Source of the DNA: Rhizobium sp. CB3090
Lineage (GTDB): Bacteria; Pseudomonadota; Alphaproteobacteria; Rhizobiales; Rhizobiaceae
Reading direction: 5' to 3'
Length of the DNA: 64,000 nt
Assembly: GCF_029714285.1 (NCBI RefSeq)
Contig: NZ_CP121662.1
Coordinates: forward strand, 3,406,001 to 3,470,000
The translations under genes were made by a program, and so were the position numbers. This document shows, one piece after another, positions 8,516-18,439 of the stretch. The stretch's first letter is position 1, and each line of letters opens with the position of its first letter. The notes below the pieces were generated by a model. That model did not search any database. It saw only the letters and a list, made by a program, of their open reading frames with translations, and was not told the DNA's origin.

Positions 8516-11500
8516 TCAATGGAAGTTACGGCCTCGCGGCATGACGCTTGCCGTCTCGGCGACAGAGCTGCGGCCATCCGCCGCTATCTCGGCAGCCTGC
8601 TCACGCACCGCCCGGCCTGTTTCGGCAAGCCGCGTCTTTTGCCGGTGATCCATGGTCGGACGCAGGGCCTCGTCCGCCCGATCGCTGACCCCGAACCGCT
8701 TGGCCTCGCGTTGCAGGATCCCCAGTGCCGGGGTCATATCCTCGATATAATCGACCACCACATGGATGACGCCGCTTTCGCTCTGCAGGCGGCCGCGGAT
8801 CTTGACCAGCCGGGCGCCCATGACGATAGCCCGATACTTGTCGAACATCTTCGGCCAGACAATCGCATTGGAGACGCCAGTCTCATCCTCCAGCGTCATG
8901 AAGATCACGCCCTTGGCCGAGCCAGGCCGCTGTCGCACCAGCACCAGCCCGGCAATCGTCACCATCCGTCCATTAGGAACATTGGGCAGATCCCGGTTCT
9001 GCACGATGCCCATTTGGGAGAAATCCGCACGCAGGAAGGACATCGGATGCGCCTTCAGCGATAGCGACAGATAGCGATAATCCTCGATCACCTGCTCGCC
9101 AGGCAACATTTCCGGCAGAAAAACCGCGGGCTCGACTTGCAGGTCGGTGCGGTCGGCAAGATCGAAGAGGGGAAGCTTTTCGGCAGCACTGCCGACATCG
9201 AGCGCCCTGACAGCCCAAAGCGCCTCGCGACGGCTGAGGCCGATCGAGCGAAAGGCATCGGCATCGGCCAGGCGCTCGATAGCGGATTTGGCAAGGCCGG
9301 ATCGTAGCCAGAGATCGCGTACGGAACGATAGCCATCGCCACGGCGCTCGACGAGCTGCTTCATCTCATTCTCGGACAGACCTTTGACCTGCCGGAAACC
9401 GAGGCGGACGGCGCATTGCGTCTTGATCAGCTCGCGCATCGACGCATGACGCGGCTCGACTGCGTCCTGATCGAAACGCGCCTTCTCCAGCAGGCAATCC
9501 CAGCTCGAATGATTGACATCAACTGGCCGCAGCTCGACGCCATGTTCACGCGCATCGCGCACGAGCTGCGCCGGCGCATAGAAGCCCATAGGCTGGGCAT
9601 TCAGGATCGCCGCACAGAAGACATCGGGATAATAGGCCTTGAGCCAGGAAGAAGCGTAGACGAGAAGAGCAAAGGAAGCCGCATGGCTTTCGGGAAAGCC
9701 ATATTCGCCGAAACCTTCAATCTGGCTGAAGCAGCGTTCGGCAAAGTCTTGAGGGTAGCCGTTCGCGACCATGCCCGAAACCAGGTCTTTCTTGAATTCA
9801 TCGACCTTTCCCGTCCGCTTGAACGTCGCCATGGACCGGCGCAGCCTATCGGCCTTGGCCGCCGAAAATCCAGCCGCAGTAATGGCAATCTGCATCGCCT
9901 GTTCTTGAAACAGGGGAACTCCTAGCGTCCTTTCCAAAACTGCCTTCAATTCCGGACGATGGTATTCGATCGGTCGATTATGAAGTTCGTCATCCCGCCG
10001 CTTGAGATAAGGGTGAACCATGTTGCCCTGGATGGGACCTGGCCGGACGATCGCCACCTCGATGACCAGATCATAGAATTTGCGAGGACGGAGACGCGGC
10101 AACATGCTCATCTGCGCCCGGCTTTCAATCTGGAAGACGCCCACCGTGTCGGCCCGGCAGATCATATCATAGACCGGTATGCGGTCGGGATACTCGCCGC
10201 TGCCAAGATCGGCGAGCTCCTTCTTCACATCGTAATGCAGCAGCAACAGGTCAAAAGCTTTGGCAAGGCAGGTCAGCATGCCGAGCGCAAGCACGTCGAT
10301 CTTCAGTATGTTGAGATTGTCGAGATCGTCCTTGTTCCACTCGATCATGTAACGATCGTCCATCGCCGTGTGCATGATCGGCACCACCTCGTCCAATCGA
10401 TCCCGGGTGATGACGAAACCGCCGACATGCTGGGTCAGATGCCGCGGAAAACCCATCAGCGTCGAGGCGTAGGAGAGGACGTTCCGTGTCGTCTTGTCCT
10501 TGAGATCGAGACCGGCAATCTTCGCCTCACGCTCGGAAAGCTCTTCCGTCGACCAGCCCCAAACACCGCTTGCAAGAGCCGACTGCACATCCTCCGACAG
10601 GCCGAAGGCTTTCGCCACTTCGCGACCGGCCGAGCGCGCCCGATAGCTGGTGACCGCCGCCGTCAGTCCGGCATGCTCCTTTTTGTAATGCTTGTAGATA
10701 AACTGGATGACCTCCTCACGCTTCTCGTGCTCGAAATCGACATCGATATCAGGCGGCTCTTCACGTTCCGTCGAGATGAAACGCTCGAAGAGCAAGCTTG
10801 TTATTTCCGGATTGACCTCGGTAATCCGGAGACAATAGCAGACCGTCGAATTGGCCGCCGACCCTCTTCCCTGACAAAGGATATTCTCGCTGCGGGCAAA
10901 TTCCATGATCCGATGCACCGTCAGGAAATAGGGCTCATATTGCCGCTCACGAATGAGCTTGAGCTCATGCTCGATCTGCATCGAGACCTTTTCGGGAATC
11001 TTTTCGGGGAAGCGCCATCTGGCCCCCTCCCACGTCAGCCGCTTCAGCGTCTCCGCAACGGTCTCGCCATCAATGCTTTCGTCGGGATAGTTATGCTTCA
11101 ACTCGTCCAGCGAAAAAGACAGCCGGCTAAAAAACTTCTGCGTATTGGCGACTGTCTTCGGATGATCCCGGAACAGGCGCGCCATCTCGACAGCATCCTT
11201 CATGTAGCGCTCGGCATTGGCCGCCAGTTTGAAGCCGGCCTCGGCGATCGGCACATGCTCGCGGATCGAAACGACGATATCGGCAAGCGGCTTTCGTTCG
11301 GTCGCGTGATAAAGCGGCTGGTTGCTGGCGATCAGCCGCACGCCGTTGCGCAATGCGATGATGGAAAGCGTGGCAAAGACCATCCGATCCCGCCCGTCAT
11401 AGGCAGGAGACAGGACCATATGGAACTTTCGGCCAAAGCGCATCCATAACCGCTTCAGGTACTCCTCAAGCTTTGCCAGCCTCTCCGGCGTCTCGATGCT

Positions 11501-11992
11501 ATCAGGATCGGGAACAAGGGCCAGCATCATCTCGTCGCCCCATTCCACGAGATCGCTTTCATTGAGGATACAGACGCCTTTCTCGCCGCGCAGATTGCCA
11601 GCGCTCAACAGTCGGCAGAGATGCGCCCAACCCTTGCGGTTTTGCGGATAGGCAAGAATATCGGGCGTACCGTCCGAAAACACCAGGCGAGCGCCAGGCT
11701 GGAAGGGAACCGGCTTCAGGAGAGGCTTTTCCGGCTCCCCATTGGCTCGAAGCACCATGTTGTTCTTAGCGGTCTCCTCATATTTTTCTCGGAGAACTTT
11801 GGTGTGCGCATGCGCCTTGACGACGCCTGCAACCGAATTGCGGTCGGCAATTCCAAACCCCGAAAGTTTCAGGATAGCGGCTTGCGCCACCATTTCTTCC
11901 GGATCCGAGGCACCTTCGAGAAAAGAGAAATTCGTTCTCACCCCGATCTCGAAGAAGGATCCGGGTTCGTGAAAGCTCGGGCGCGCGTTCAT
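8516..11992 (-). CDS. dnaE2: Error-prone DNA polymerase DnaE2
   Basis: C-family DNA polymerase that extends past lesions in SOS mutagenesis together with ImuA and ImuB. An N-terminal PHP domain ([19 protein letters not shown], about residues 12-30) is followed by the palm with the catalytic pattern [15 protein letters not shown]. The sequence FGFSEDV... regions are replaced by family-typical [14 protein letters not shown] and [13 protein letters not shown]. An OB-fold ([29 protein letters not shown]) lies near the C terminus. 1158 aa from the ATG at 11992 ([11 protein letters not shown]), which overlaps the imuB stop as ATGA. An earlier in-frame start at 12016 lies within imuB and is less likely. 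It is the last gene of an SOS-regulated operon. Confidence 0.95.
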   Translation of the reverse strand: MNARPSFHEPGSFFEIGVRTNFSFLEGASDPEEMVAQAAILKLSGFGIADRNSVAGVVKAHAHTKVLREKYEETAKNNMVLRANGEPEKPLLKPVPFQPGARLVFSDGTPDILAYPQNRKGWAHLCRLLSAGNLRGEKGVCILNESDLVEWGDEMMLALVPDPDSIETPERLAKLEEYLKRLWMRFGRKFHMVLSPAYDGRDRMVFATLSIIALRNGVRLIASNQPLYHATERKPLADIVVSIREHVPIAEAGFKLAANAERYMKDAVEMARLFRDHPKTVANTQKFFSRLSFSLDELKHNYPDESIDGETVAETLKRLTWEGARWRFPEKIPEKVSMQIEHELKLIRERQYEPYFLTVHRIMEFARSENILCQGRGSAANSTVCYCLRITEVNPEITSLLFERFISTEREEPPDIDVDFEHEKREEVIQFIYKHYKKEHAGLTAAVTSYRARSAGREVAKAFGLSEDVQSALASGVWGWSTEELSEREAKIAGLDLKDKTTRNVLSYASTLMGFPRHLTQHVGGFVITRDRLDEVVPIMHTAMDDRYMIEWNKDDLDNLNILKIDVLALGMLTCLAKAFDLLLLHYDVKKELADLGSGEYPDRIPVYDMICRADTVGVFQIESRAQMSMLPRLRPRKFYDLVIEVAIVRPGPIQGNMVHPYLKRRDDELHNRPIEYHRPELKAVLERTLGVPLFQEQAMQIAITAAGFSAAKADRLRRSMATFKRTGKVDEFKKDLVSGMVANGYPQDFAERCFSQIEGFGEYGFPESHAASFALLVYASSWLKAYYPDVFCAAILNAQPMGFYAPAQLVRDAREHGVELRPVDVNHSSWDCLLEKARFDQDAVEPRHASMRELIKTQCAVRLGFRQVKGLSENEMKQLVERRGDGYRSVRDLWLRSGLAKSAIERLADADAFRSIGLSRREALWAVRALDVGSAAEKLPLFDLADRTDLQVEPAVFLPEMLPGEQVIEDYRYLSLSLKAHPMSFLRADFSQMGIVQNRDLPNVPNGRMVTIAGLVLVRQRPGSAKGVIFMTLEDETGVSNAIVWPKMFDKYRAIVMGARLVKIRGRLQSESGVIHVVVDYIEDMTPALGILQREAKRFGVSDRADEALRPTMDHRQKTRLAETGRAVREQAAEIAADGRSSVAETASVMPRGRNFH

Positions 11993-13617
11993 GCGAAGAC
12001 CCCGTGCATATACCAATCCGGTCCCGTTTCGCCTCGGCCGTAGAGACCCTTGCGGAACAGCCAGAAACGATGGCCTTCTTCATCCTCGACCTGGAAATAA
12101 TCGCGGACAGGCCCTTCCTTTTCCTCGACCCACCATTCCGCCGAAAGCCGCTCCGGCCCTTCGGCTCGGCTGACTCGATGCATGACACGCCGCCAGCGGA
12201 ACTGCCGGGGAGGGCCATCGGGTACTTCGGCGGCAATGGTTTCGATCGGCTCCGGCATGCGAAACAGCCGCAGCGGCCGCTCGCCGCGGAAGAAGCCAAA
12301 CCCAGCATCTTCCTTACCTATCCGCCGCCGGGAAGCGAGAAGCCCCATGGCCGAGATCGGTCGCACGGCCCGCTCGGGAATATGGCTTTCCTGCAGCTCG
12401 AAGCCCTGCAGGCAATCCGGCCCCAGCCGCGCGGCTACCCGGTCGACAAAAGCAGCGAGCGACCCGTCCTGGCGGCCTTCTCCGACAAAGTCATCCTGCG
12501 TCGAATCGAAAGGCGCATGTTCCAGGACATTGAGGCGGACGATTTCGAAGCCATATCCCGCATCGAGATCATCATGAACGGCGGTAAAGCGCTCCGTAAA
12601 CAGACCGGCGATCCGCCTCGGCTCCCGCAGCGGCTGCGATGCCCCGGCGGCAATACGGAACACCGCGCCGTCGACCCGGAACAGCAGAAGCTCGAACGAA
12701 CGGCCACCGACGCCCCTGCCTTCCAGCCCCGGTTTCAAGGTTTCGGCAAGCTGGTGGGCCAATTGCAGAATATCGGCCTCCGCCTGTACCGGTTCGGCAA
12801 GCCGCCGCTCGGCCGACAACTGCGCGACCGGCCGGCGCGGCGAGATCGGCTCCTCGTTCAAGCCGACAGCCTGGTCGAGCCGCAAAAGCAGTTGCGCGCC
12901 GAAACGGCGGGTCAGCGGCGCCCGCGGCGCGGCCAGGAGATCGCCCACCTGCTTCAATCCCAGCTTCTGCAATGCGGCGATGGTTTCCTCGCCAAGCCTG
13001 AGCGAGGCGACCGGCAGCGGCGCCAGCGCCTCTTCCATGGCCTCCGGAGGAACGACGCGGCTGTCGTCGAAGCGAGCAACCGCCCAGGACAGGCCCGGCG
13101 CGGAGGAAATGGCGCCGCGGACATCGAGTCCAAGCCGGGAAATCCGGATCAGAATATCCTCGAGCAGCGCCTCTTCGCCCCCGAAGAGATGGGCGCAGCC
13201 GGTAATATCAAGGAAAAGCCCGTCCTTGCCGTCGATCGCCACCAGCGGCGTATAGCGGTCGCACCAATCGGCGATCGCCTCCAGCAGTTTGCGGTCTGCA
13301 CCTGGATCCTCTTCGACGACGTCAAGGGCAGGACAGATCGCCTTCGCTTCGGCAACGCCCTGCGTAAGCTTCAGGCCGATCGTCTCGGCCCTTTCATTGA
13401 GCGCGGTAAGCCGCATGGCATTGTTCAGTTTGCCGGCACAAGCGAGCGGCGGTGCCTCAAGCCGACCGGTCGAACGCCAGGACAGACCCCATCGCTTGCG
13501 CGCGATCCGGTCGGTCGGCAGATGCGGAAAGGTCAGCGCCAGAATGCGCTGCGTATTCGCCGGGAAAGGCAGGGTGCTGAGCGTCGAGGACAGGGGCAAA
13601 CTGGCGGTCATGGGCAT
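11989..13617 (-). CDS. imuB: ImuB, Y-family polymerase-like mutasome protein
   Basis: 542-aa Y-family-like protein lacking the usual catalytic acidic pattern. Where active DinB or UmuC proteins have DxDxF, this reads [20 protein letters not shown]. It therefore acts as an adaptor bringing DnaE2 to the sliding clamp, as shown for ImuB in Caulobacter and mycobacteria. Finger, palm and little-finger regions can be followed: [47 protein letters not shown]. The C-terminal tail contains [25 protein letters not shown], typical of ImuB. The start overlaps the imuA end by 161 bp, and the stop shares an ATGA with dnaE2. Confidence 0.92.
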   Translation of the reverse strand: MPMTASLPLSSTLSTLPFPANTQRILALTFPHLPTDRIARKRWGLSWRSTGRLEAPPLACAGKLNNAMRLTALNERAETIGLKLTQGVAEAKAICPALDVVEEDPGADRKLLEAIADWCDRYTPLVAIDGKDGLFLDITGCAHLFGGEEALLEDILIRISRLGLDVRGAISSAPGLSWAVARFDDSRVVPPEAMEEALAPLPVASLRLGEETIAALQKLGLKQVGDLLAAPRAPLTRRFGAQLLLRLDQAVGLNEEPISPRRPVAQLSAERRLAEPVQAEADILQLAHQLAETLKPGLEGRGVGGRSFELLLFRVDGAVFRIAAGASQPLREPRRIAGLFTERFTAVHDDLDAGYGFEIVRLNVLEHAPFDSTQDDFVGEGRQDGSLAAFVDRVAARLGPDCLQGFELQESHIPERAVRPISAMGLLASRRRIGKEDAGFGFFRGERPLRLFRMPEPIETIAAEVPDGPPRQFRWRRVMHRVSRAEGPERLSAEWWVEEKEGPVRDYFQVEDEEGHRFWLFRKGLYGRGETGPDWYMHGVFA

Positions 13618-14425
13618 TCCACTCCAGGGTTATGGAAAAGGGCGCCGGGTTGCGGCTTTTTTCCAGGGTGAGACGAAAGGCCGGATGACCGATGCTGCCG
13701 CCAAGCAGCGATCCATCCGGCAGAGGCCGCGCCAGGGCCGGCGCGGGTTCGACGGAGAGGCGGAAGAGAGCGCTGCTCGCCTCCTCCTCGCCCGCTTGAC
13801 GCAACAGAAACAAAGGCCGCCCCGCCGCTTTGGCCCGTAGCGCCAGCCGCCGGCTCTCGGTCAACCCGAAGCGAGCCGGATTGCCGCGCACCTCCAGAAT
13901 GACAACCGCAAAGGCCGCACTGGCAAGCGCCGTCTCCGCCAGCCATAGCGCCTCTTCCAGCTTGCGCGGCGACGCCTGCAGAAAGCCGGCCGGCTCCAAT
14001 CCAAAATCCCGAAGCCCGATCGCATAGGGCAGGCCCGCCTCCATCGCCGCGACCGTATCGCCGATCCATAAAACCGGCGATACGGCCGTGGTTTTGCCGG
14101 CGGCTTGCGCCCCACGCCGCCCGGCAAACACTCTGAGCCGAGCAGCGAGAGCGAGGGTGAAACCGCTCGCCGCTCCGGCATCACGCAAAGCGAGCGAACG
14201 GATCTCCGTCAGCGTATCGAGCGGCACGCCGCCCTGCATCGCCTCGTCGAGATCGGCAACTCCTGTCGCAAGCGGCTGGACAGCATCGGCCGAACCGGCG
14301 TTCGGCTCCGCCGCCCGTGCCTCATGCGCCACCGCTGCCAGCGCCGGTATCGGCCTGCCTTCCAGTCGGGCAATGGTTTCACGCAGGGCAAAAAGCGTCT
14401 CCCGCGCCACGGCGGCCTCGGCCAT
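13457..14425 (-). CDS. imuA: ImuA, RecA/SulA-like mutasome protein
   Basis: 322-aa first protein of the damage-inducible imuA-imuB-dnaE2 cassette. It has the family plan of a RecA-like fold with a weak nucleotide-binding region: GVPLDTLTEIRSLALRDAGAASGFTLALAAR, SPVLWIGDTVAAMEAGLPYAIGLRDFGL, and an ILEVRGNPARFGLTESRRLAL segment after it. It binds ImuB and RecA in Caulobacter. The last 53 or so residues are read from DNA that also encodes the ImuB N terminus in another frame, an unusually long overlap. A LexA box lies 24 nt before the start codon. Confidence 0.88.
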   Translation of the reverse strand: MAEAAVARETLFALRETIARLEGRPIPALAAVAHEARAAEPNAGSADAVQPLATGVADLDEAMQGGVPLDTLTEIRSLALRDAGAASGFTLALAARLRVFAGRRGAQAAGKTTAVSPVLWIGDTVAAMEAGLPYAIGLRDFGLEPAGFLQASPRKLEEALWLAETALASAAFAVVILEVRGNPARFGLTESRRLALRAKAAGRPLFLLRQAGEEEASSALFRLSVEPAPALARPLPDGSLLGGSIGHPAFRLTLEKSRNPAPFSITLEWNAHDRQFAPVLDAQHPAFPGEYAAHSGADLSASADRPDRAQAMGSVLAFDRSA

Positions 14426-14448
14426 GACGTTAGCTCCAGATCAATTAT

Positions 14449-14463
14449 GTTCCTGTTATGTTC
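14449..14463 (-). promoter_or_regulatory. LexA (SOS) box of imuA-imuB-dnaE2
   Basis: On the plus strand GTTC-CTGTTAT-GTTC (GAAC-N7-GAAC on the other strand) is an exact match to the alphaproteobacterial direct-repeat LexA box GTTC-N7-GTTC. It sits 24 nt upstream of the imuA start, where it would block transcription. The divergent metallopeptidase gene begins 125 bp on the other side. Confidence 0.88.
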
Positions 14464-14587
14464 TTATGGATTCCAGAGGTCGGCAGAAGAGTCAACATCA
14501 TTTTATGAGAAAATATTCCTCTGCCTGAATCCTCTCTCGAAAAATCGAAACAAAGGCTCTATATGACAGCTAAGGAAGGAAGCATTC

Positions 14588-15025
14588 ATGGCCCGCATTG
14601 ACCAGAGCGAGGATTGGCGGGACCGCCATGCCCCCTCGATCAGCACATTCGAATCCTTGGCCGCGGAGGCTTACGGCCACCTGCCGGACGAATTCCGTTC
14701 GCTCACCGGCGATCTCATCATCCTCATCGAAGATTTCCCCGACGATGATGTGTTCGAGGACATGGCGCTGGAAACGCCCTTCGACCTTCTCGGCCTGTTC
14801 GAAGGCCGTGGCATATCGGAGCGTTTCACCGCCCAGACCGGGGAAATGCCGAACAAGATCCGTCTCTATCGCCGGCCGATCATCGACTATTGGGCGGAAA
14901 ACGACGAAACCCTCGGCGACATCATCACCCATGTCCTGATCCACGAAATCGGCCACCATTTCGGCCTGAGCGACGAGGATATGGAGCGCATCGAGGCGAG
15001 CGCCGAGGAAGCGACGGACCGCTGA
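14588..15025 (+). CDS. Minimal zincin-fold metallopeptidase family protein (DUF1025 type)
   Basis: 145-aa protein of the short zincin-like family (PF06262). The zinc-binding HExxH is in LIHEIGHHFGLSDEDM, with the conserved family features PDEFRSL, IIVIEDFP-like (LIILIEDFPDDD), LGLFEGRGISER and NKIRLYRRPIID before it. The GAAGGAAGC just upstream of ATG 14588 is a strong Shine-Dalgarno. The physiological substrate of this widespread family is not known. It stands alone, divergent from the SOS mutasome operon. Confidence 0.88.
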   Translation: MARIDQSEDWRDRHAPSISTFESLAAEAYGHLPDEFRSLTGDLIILIEDFPDDDVFEDMALETPFDLLGLFEGRGISERFTAQTGEMPNKIRLYRRPIIDYWAENDETLGDIITHVLIHEIGHHFGLSDEDMERIEASAEEATDR

Positions 15026-15044
15026 GGAAGCGATCCTGTTACGC

Positions 15045-15251
15045 TTACTGCTCGGAAAGCTTCATTTCCGGATCGTAATCCTTGCCCGCGACTTCTTTGA
15101 CGACCGCCTGACCGCACTGCATCAGGCCGGTCGCCGCATTGAAGGCATAGGTCGGCGAGCCCGAGAGTTCCCAGCCCTTGTTGAGGGCAGCGGTTACCTT
15201 GTGACAAAAGGAGGAATCGTCCGGTCCGCTGAGGAAGCGATAAAGTTTCAT
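15045..15251 (-). CDS. DUF1737 domain-containing small protein
   Basis: 68-aa protein MKLYRFLSGPDDSSFCHKVTAALNKGW..., a match to DUF1737: an N-terminal YRFLSGPDD followed by FCHKVTAALNKGWELSGSPTYAFN. The ATG at 15251 is chosen because the preceding codon is TTG and a weak GAAAGGCGA lies upstream. The function of this family is unknown. It is a single gene convergent with the metallopeptidase gene. Confidence 0.85.
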   Translation of the reverse strand: MKLYRFLSGPDDSSFCHKVTAALNKGWELSGSPTYAFNAATGLMQCGQAVVKEVAGKDYDPEMKLSEQ

Positions 15252-15274
15252 CAAATCGCCTTTCGTAGCATGCT

Positions 15275-15307
15275 GCCCCTCATCCTGAGCTTGTCGAAGG
15301 ACGAAGG
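15275..15307. repeat. Palindromic intergenic repeat (CTCATCCTGAGCTTGTCGAAGG type), copy 1
   Basis: CCTCATCCTGAGCTTGTCGAA followed by GGACGAAGG. Related copies lie at 19652-19681, 22889-22925 and 36064-36101. This copy supplies the last residues and the stop codon of the CitE-like gene. Confidence 0.7.
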
Positions 15308-16212
15308 CGCTCTGAAATCAGGCGAGCTTTATGGACCAGTCTCTCCGCCTGGACAAGATGCAGCCGCTCGACCATGCGCCCGCCGAGGTTCACGACGTTG
15401 AGGCCGGCCGCCGCCGGATCGGCGAAAGCGGCGATGATGGCTTCCGCTTCGGCAAGAGCGGCCTCATGTGGCCCGAAATGCCGGTTGGCGGCCTCGATCT
15501 GGTTTGGATGAATCAGCATCTTGCCGGCAAAACCCATGGCCCGGCCTTTGGCACATTCGGCGTCGAAGGTTTCCACATCCTTGAAATCGTTGAAAACGCT
15601 GTCGATGGCGTCGAGCCCGTAGGCGCTGACGGCCAGGATCACCTGCATGAGCCAGGGCACGAGATAGGCGCGGCCCGGCTGCGGCAACACACCGGTTTCC
15701 TTGCGCAGATCGTTGAGACCGACGGTCAAACAATCGAGCCGGCTTCCCGGTGTGCGGCCGGCCTCGGCGATTGCTGCGGCATTCAAGACGCCGCGCGGCG
15801 TCTCGATCATCCCCCAGATGCGCAGGCTCTCCGGCGCATCCGCCTCGCCGAGCCTGTCGCTGACAACAGTCACATCCTGCGGCTCGTCGACCTTCGGCAG
15901 AAGAACCGCATCGGGCTGGAGCGCCAGCACCAGCTCCAGGTCTTCGGCACCGAAGCCGGAGGACAGCGTATTGATGCGGATGATGCGCTCCTTGCCGGCC
16001 TCTTCTTTGCTAGTTGGTAGGCTGGAGAAGAAGGCGCGCAAATTCTCCCGCGCTTCCGCCTTTTTCTCGGGCGCGACGGAATCCTCGAGATCGAAGATGA
16101 CCGCGTCGCAATCGAGATCGGCTATCTTGTGAAGTGCACGGCGGTTGATCGCGGGGACGCTCAGCACCGAGCGGCGCAGACGGACGGAACGGGGAGGGGC
16201 GGGACGGCTCAT
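15280..16212 (-). CDS. CitE-like CoA ester lyase (HpcH/HpaI aldolase family)
   Basis: 310-aa TIM-barrel lyase of the CitE / malyl-CoA lyase / beta-methylmalyl-CoA lyase group. It has RRSVLSVPAINRRALHKI at the N terminus, CDAVIFDLEDSVAPEKKAEAR (metal-binding Glu and Asp), IIRINTLSSGFGAEDLE (substrate Arg), WGMIETPRGVLNA and CLTVGLNDLRKETG, with MGFAGKMLIHPNQIEAAN near the end. Stand-alone members without citrate lyase alpha and gamma subunits cleave or form acyl-CoA esters such as malyl-CoA; the substrate cannot be read from the sequence. The last residues, LRPSTSSG, come from an intergenic repeat, so the ancestral C terminus was probably slightly different. Confidence 0.85.
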   Translation of the reverse strand: MSRPAPPRSVRLRRSVLSVPAINRRALHKIADLDCDAVIFDLEDSVAPEKKAEARENLRAFFSSLPTSKEEAGKERIIRINTLSSGFGAEDLELVLALQPDAVLLPKVDEPQDVTVVSDRLGEADAPESLRIWGMIETPRGVLNAAAIAEAGRTPGSRLDCLTVGLNDLRKETGVLPQPGRAYLVPWLMQVILAVSAYGLDAIDSVFNDFKDVETFDAECAKGRAMGFAGKMLIHPNQIEAANRHFGPHEAALAEAEAIIAAFADPAAAGLNVVNLGGRMVERLHLVQAERLVHKARLISERLRPSTSSG

Positions 16213-16323
16213 GACGCAGTTTTGCCGCGCTTTGCCCCGTCAGGCAAGACAACAAAAAGCCATGCTCCTCTTGCAGAGAGAAGGAGAGAGGACCACATTG
16301 CCGTGAGTAGAGAGGTCTCGACC

Positions 16324-16554
16324 ATGCAGAATATCCGTTCCTTGTTCATCGCGCTTGCCGGCATCACCGTGTTTGCAGCTTTGGCGCTGTTTACCGTTTC
16401 GCTCACGCTCGCTGTCGGCGGCATCCTCACCGTGCTTATGGTGGGCCGCGCGATTTCGTTGCGGATGAAACCTGCTCCGGTGCGCGCCAAGGCGAATGCT
16501 CAGCGCGAAATGCGCGTTTGGAACGACGGCCGCGGCACGATCATCGATCTCTAA
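16324..16554 (+). CDS. Small membrane protein, function unknown
   Basis: 76-aa protein (MQNIRSLFIALAGITVFAAL...). Two adjacent hydrophobic stretches (about residues 6-40) could form one or two membrane segments, followed by a basic cytoplasmic part (SLRMKPAPVRAKANAQREMR). The ATG at 16324 is preceded by AGAGAGG. An in-frame GTG at 16303 would add seven residues (MSREVST). No family is recognised. Codon use resembles its neighbours, which supports a real gene. Confidence 0.6.
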   Translation: MQNIRSLFIALAGITVFAALALFTVSLTLAVGGILTVLMVGRAISLRMKPAPVRAKANAQREMRVWNDGRGTIIDL

Positions 16555-16744
16555 GCCAAGATCAGGGCAGAGCGGCCACCCGCCGCTCTCCAATGCGCTC
16601 ATGTCAGCGCAATTCCTGAATTGAGGAACTGCGGCCAAGGCGCCCGGTTTCAGAGCATTCCCAAGATTCCCCTTCATTTTTGCAGGGATTTGCTCTATTG
16701 GCAGGATAATTCGTGCATAGACGAAAATTGAAGGCAGGACCCCC

Positions 16745-17353
16745 ATGGACAAGTTCGTGAAGTTGACCGGTGTCGCAGCACCCCTCCCGGTCGTGAATGT
16801 CGATACCGACATGATCATCCCGAAGGACTATCTGAAGACCATCAAGCGCACCGGTCTTGGCACGGGATTGTTCGCTGAAGCCCGCTACAATGAGGATGGC
16901 TCGCCGAATCCGGATTTCGTGCTGAACAAGCCGGCCTATCAGAATGCCAAGATTCTCGTCGCCGGCGACAATTTCGGCTGCGGCTCCTCGCGCGAGCATG
17001 CCCCGTGGGCGCTGCTCGACTTCGGCATCCGCTGCGTCATTTCGACCAGCTTCGCCGACATCTTCTATAACAACTGCTTCAAGAACGGCATCCTGCCGAT
17101 CAAGGTCAGCCAGGAAAATCTCGACAAGCTGATGGACGACGCCTCGCGCGGCTCCAACGCCATCCTGACGATCGATCTGGAAAACCTCGAGATCACCGGC
17201 CCGGACGGCGGCTCGATCAAGTTCGACCTCGACGAATTCAAGCGCCATTGCCTGCTGAACGGCCTCGACGATATCGGCCTGACGCTGGAAAAGGCCAAGG
17301 CGATCGACAGCTTCGAAAAGACGAACGCCGCATCCCGCCCCTGGGCTGCCTGA
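16745..17353 (+). CDS. leuD: 3-isopropylmalate dehydratase small subunit LeuD
   Basis: Small subunit of isopropylmalate isomerase, which with LeuC converts 2- to 3-isopropylmalate in leucine synthesis. The swivel domain hallmarks are present: [50 protein letters not shown] and [17 protein letters not shown]. 202 aa is the normal length, and GAAGGCAGGA lies a few bases before the start. leuC is not in the window. leuB, the next enzyme, lies 2.7 kb downstream, with an epimerase-like gene and the IS110 element between. Confidence 0.96.
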   Translation: MDKFVKLTGVAAPLPVVNVDTDMIIPKDYLKTIKRTGLGTGLFAEARYNEDGSPNPDFVLNKPAYQNAKILVAGDNFGCGSSREHAPWALLDFGIRCVISTSFADIFYNNCFKNGILPIKVSQENLDKLMDDASRGSNAILTIDLENLEITGPDGGSIKFDLDEFKRHCLLNGLDDIGLTLEKAKAIDSFEKTNAASRPWAA

Positions 17354-17381
17354 TCGATTTCATCATCACATTTGCGTGTCG

Positions 17382-17412
17382 AAGCCGGGCTGAAAAGTCC
17401 GGCTTTTTCTTT
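17382..17412 (+). terminator. Terminator after leuD
   Basis: AAGCCGG / CCGGCTT stem, 10-nt loop, followed by TTTTTCTTTT. It lies 29 bp after the leuD stop. Confidence 0.85.
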
Positions 17413-17542
17413 TGATGCCATGGCAAGCTCACGACTTTGCCGGCTGTAATATGCCCGACAAAAAGGGGGATCATATAACCTCTGCGGAGCCCTTCAGGCC
17501 GCTCCCGCTCCCTCCATTTCCTCCTCCCAATCGGAGCATTTC

Positions 17543-18361
17543 ATGACCTCCCTTCCTATTGTCGGCGCCGCCATGACTCTTGCCGACGTCGAAACCCATC
17601 GCAATTGGCTGCTTGAAAAGCCGCGCGATCTGGAACTGCAGAGCTTCGTCGAAGCCGATGTCCTGAATGGCGACTGGTCGCCGCTTGCCGAGCGCGCCAG
17701 AAAACTGCTCGACGGCCATCAGGGCCGCCTCGGCATCCATGGCCCGTTCTGGGGCTTCATCATCGCCTCGCACGACCCGGAGATCCGCGCCGTCGTCACA
17801 AAGCGCCTGCTGCAGGCGCTCGACGTCTGCGCCAATATCGGCGCGACGCAGATGGTCATCCATAGCCCCTATACGTCGTGGTCCTACAACAATCTCGACA
17901 ACAACAAGAGCGAACGCGAGAAGATCATCCAATACACGCATCTGACGCTGAAGGACGCCGTGAAGCGCGCTGAAGACATCGGGCTCACCATGGTCATCGA
18001 GAACATCGAGGATAAGGATCCCCATATCCGCGTCGGCCTCGCCGACAGCTTCAATTCGCCCGCCGTCGCCGTTTCGATCGACACCGGCCATGCCCATTAC
18101 GCTCACGGCTACACCGGCGCACCGCCGGTCGACTATTATGTCAACGCCGCCGGCAACCGCCTGCAGCATGTCCATCTGCAGGACGCAGATGGCTATGCCG
18201 ACCGCCACTGGAGTCTCGGCGAAGGCAATATCCGCTGGCATTCTGTCTTTGCCGCCCTTGCCAAGCTCGACAGCAACCCGCGCCTGATCATCGAGATCAA
18301 GGACAAGTCCAAGATCCCGGCATCGGCCGCCTATCTCGCTTCGCTTGGATTGGCTGAGTAA
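17543..18361 (+). CDS. Sugar phosphate isomerase/epimerase (xylose isomerase-like TIM barrel)
   Basis: 272-aa member of the AP endonuclease 2 / xylose isomerase-like barrel superfamily. Metal-binding positions are visible in GRLGIHGPFW, MVIHSPYTSW, TMVIENIED, VSIDTGHAHYAHG, LQHVHLQDADGYADRHWSLGEGNI and LIIEIKD. This His/Glu/Asp set is typical of sugar isomerases or epimerases that use a divalent metal. The sugar is unknown. It lies between leuD and leuB but shares no overlap with either, so I do not assign it to leucine synthesis. Confidence 0.85.
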   Translation: MTSLPIVGAAMTLADVETHRNWLLEKPRDLELQSFVEADVLNGDWSPLAERARKLLDGHQGRLGIHGPFWGFIIASHDPEIRAVVTKRLLQALDVCANIGATQMVIHSPYTSWSYNNLDNNKSEREKIIQYTHLTLKDAVKRAEDIGLTMVIENIEDKDPHIRVGLADSFNSPAVAVSIDTGHAHYAHGYTGAPPVDYYVNAAGNRLQHVHLQDADGYADRHWSLGEGNIRWHSVFAALAKLDSNPRLIIEIKDKSKIPASAAYLASLGLAE

Positions 18362-18383
18362 GAATAAAGCAACGCAAACCACC

Positions 18384-18428
18384 CGCCCTCGTGGTTCGAG
18401 ACGGCCCTGCGGGCCTCCTCACCATGAG
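18384..18428. repeat. Palindromic repeat (CTCATGGTGAGGAGGCCCGC type), copy interrupted by IS110
   Basis: On the minus strand this reads CTCATGGTGAGGAGGCCCGC followed by AGGGCCGTCTCGAACCACGAGGGCGG. The other end of the repeat (GATTAGCC before the CT) is found on the far side of the IS110 element at 19617-19624. Intact or variant copies lie at 19741-19795, 19861-19913, 22991-23039 and 35996-36048. Confidence 0.82.
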
Positions 18429-18439
18429 CAACCATTAGA

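Noticed and set aside
9959..11449. 496-aa reading frame on the plus strand
   Set aside because: Antisense shadow of dnaE2; composition rich in Arg, His and Gln, no motif.
12004..13671. 555-aa reading frame on the plus strand
   Set aside because: Antisense shadow of imuB with no recognisable domain.
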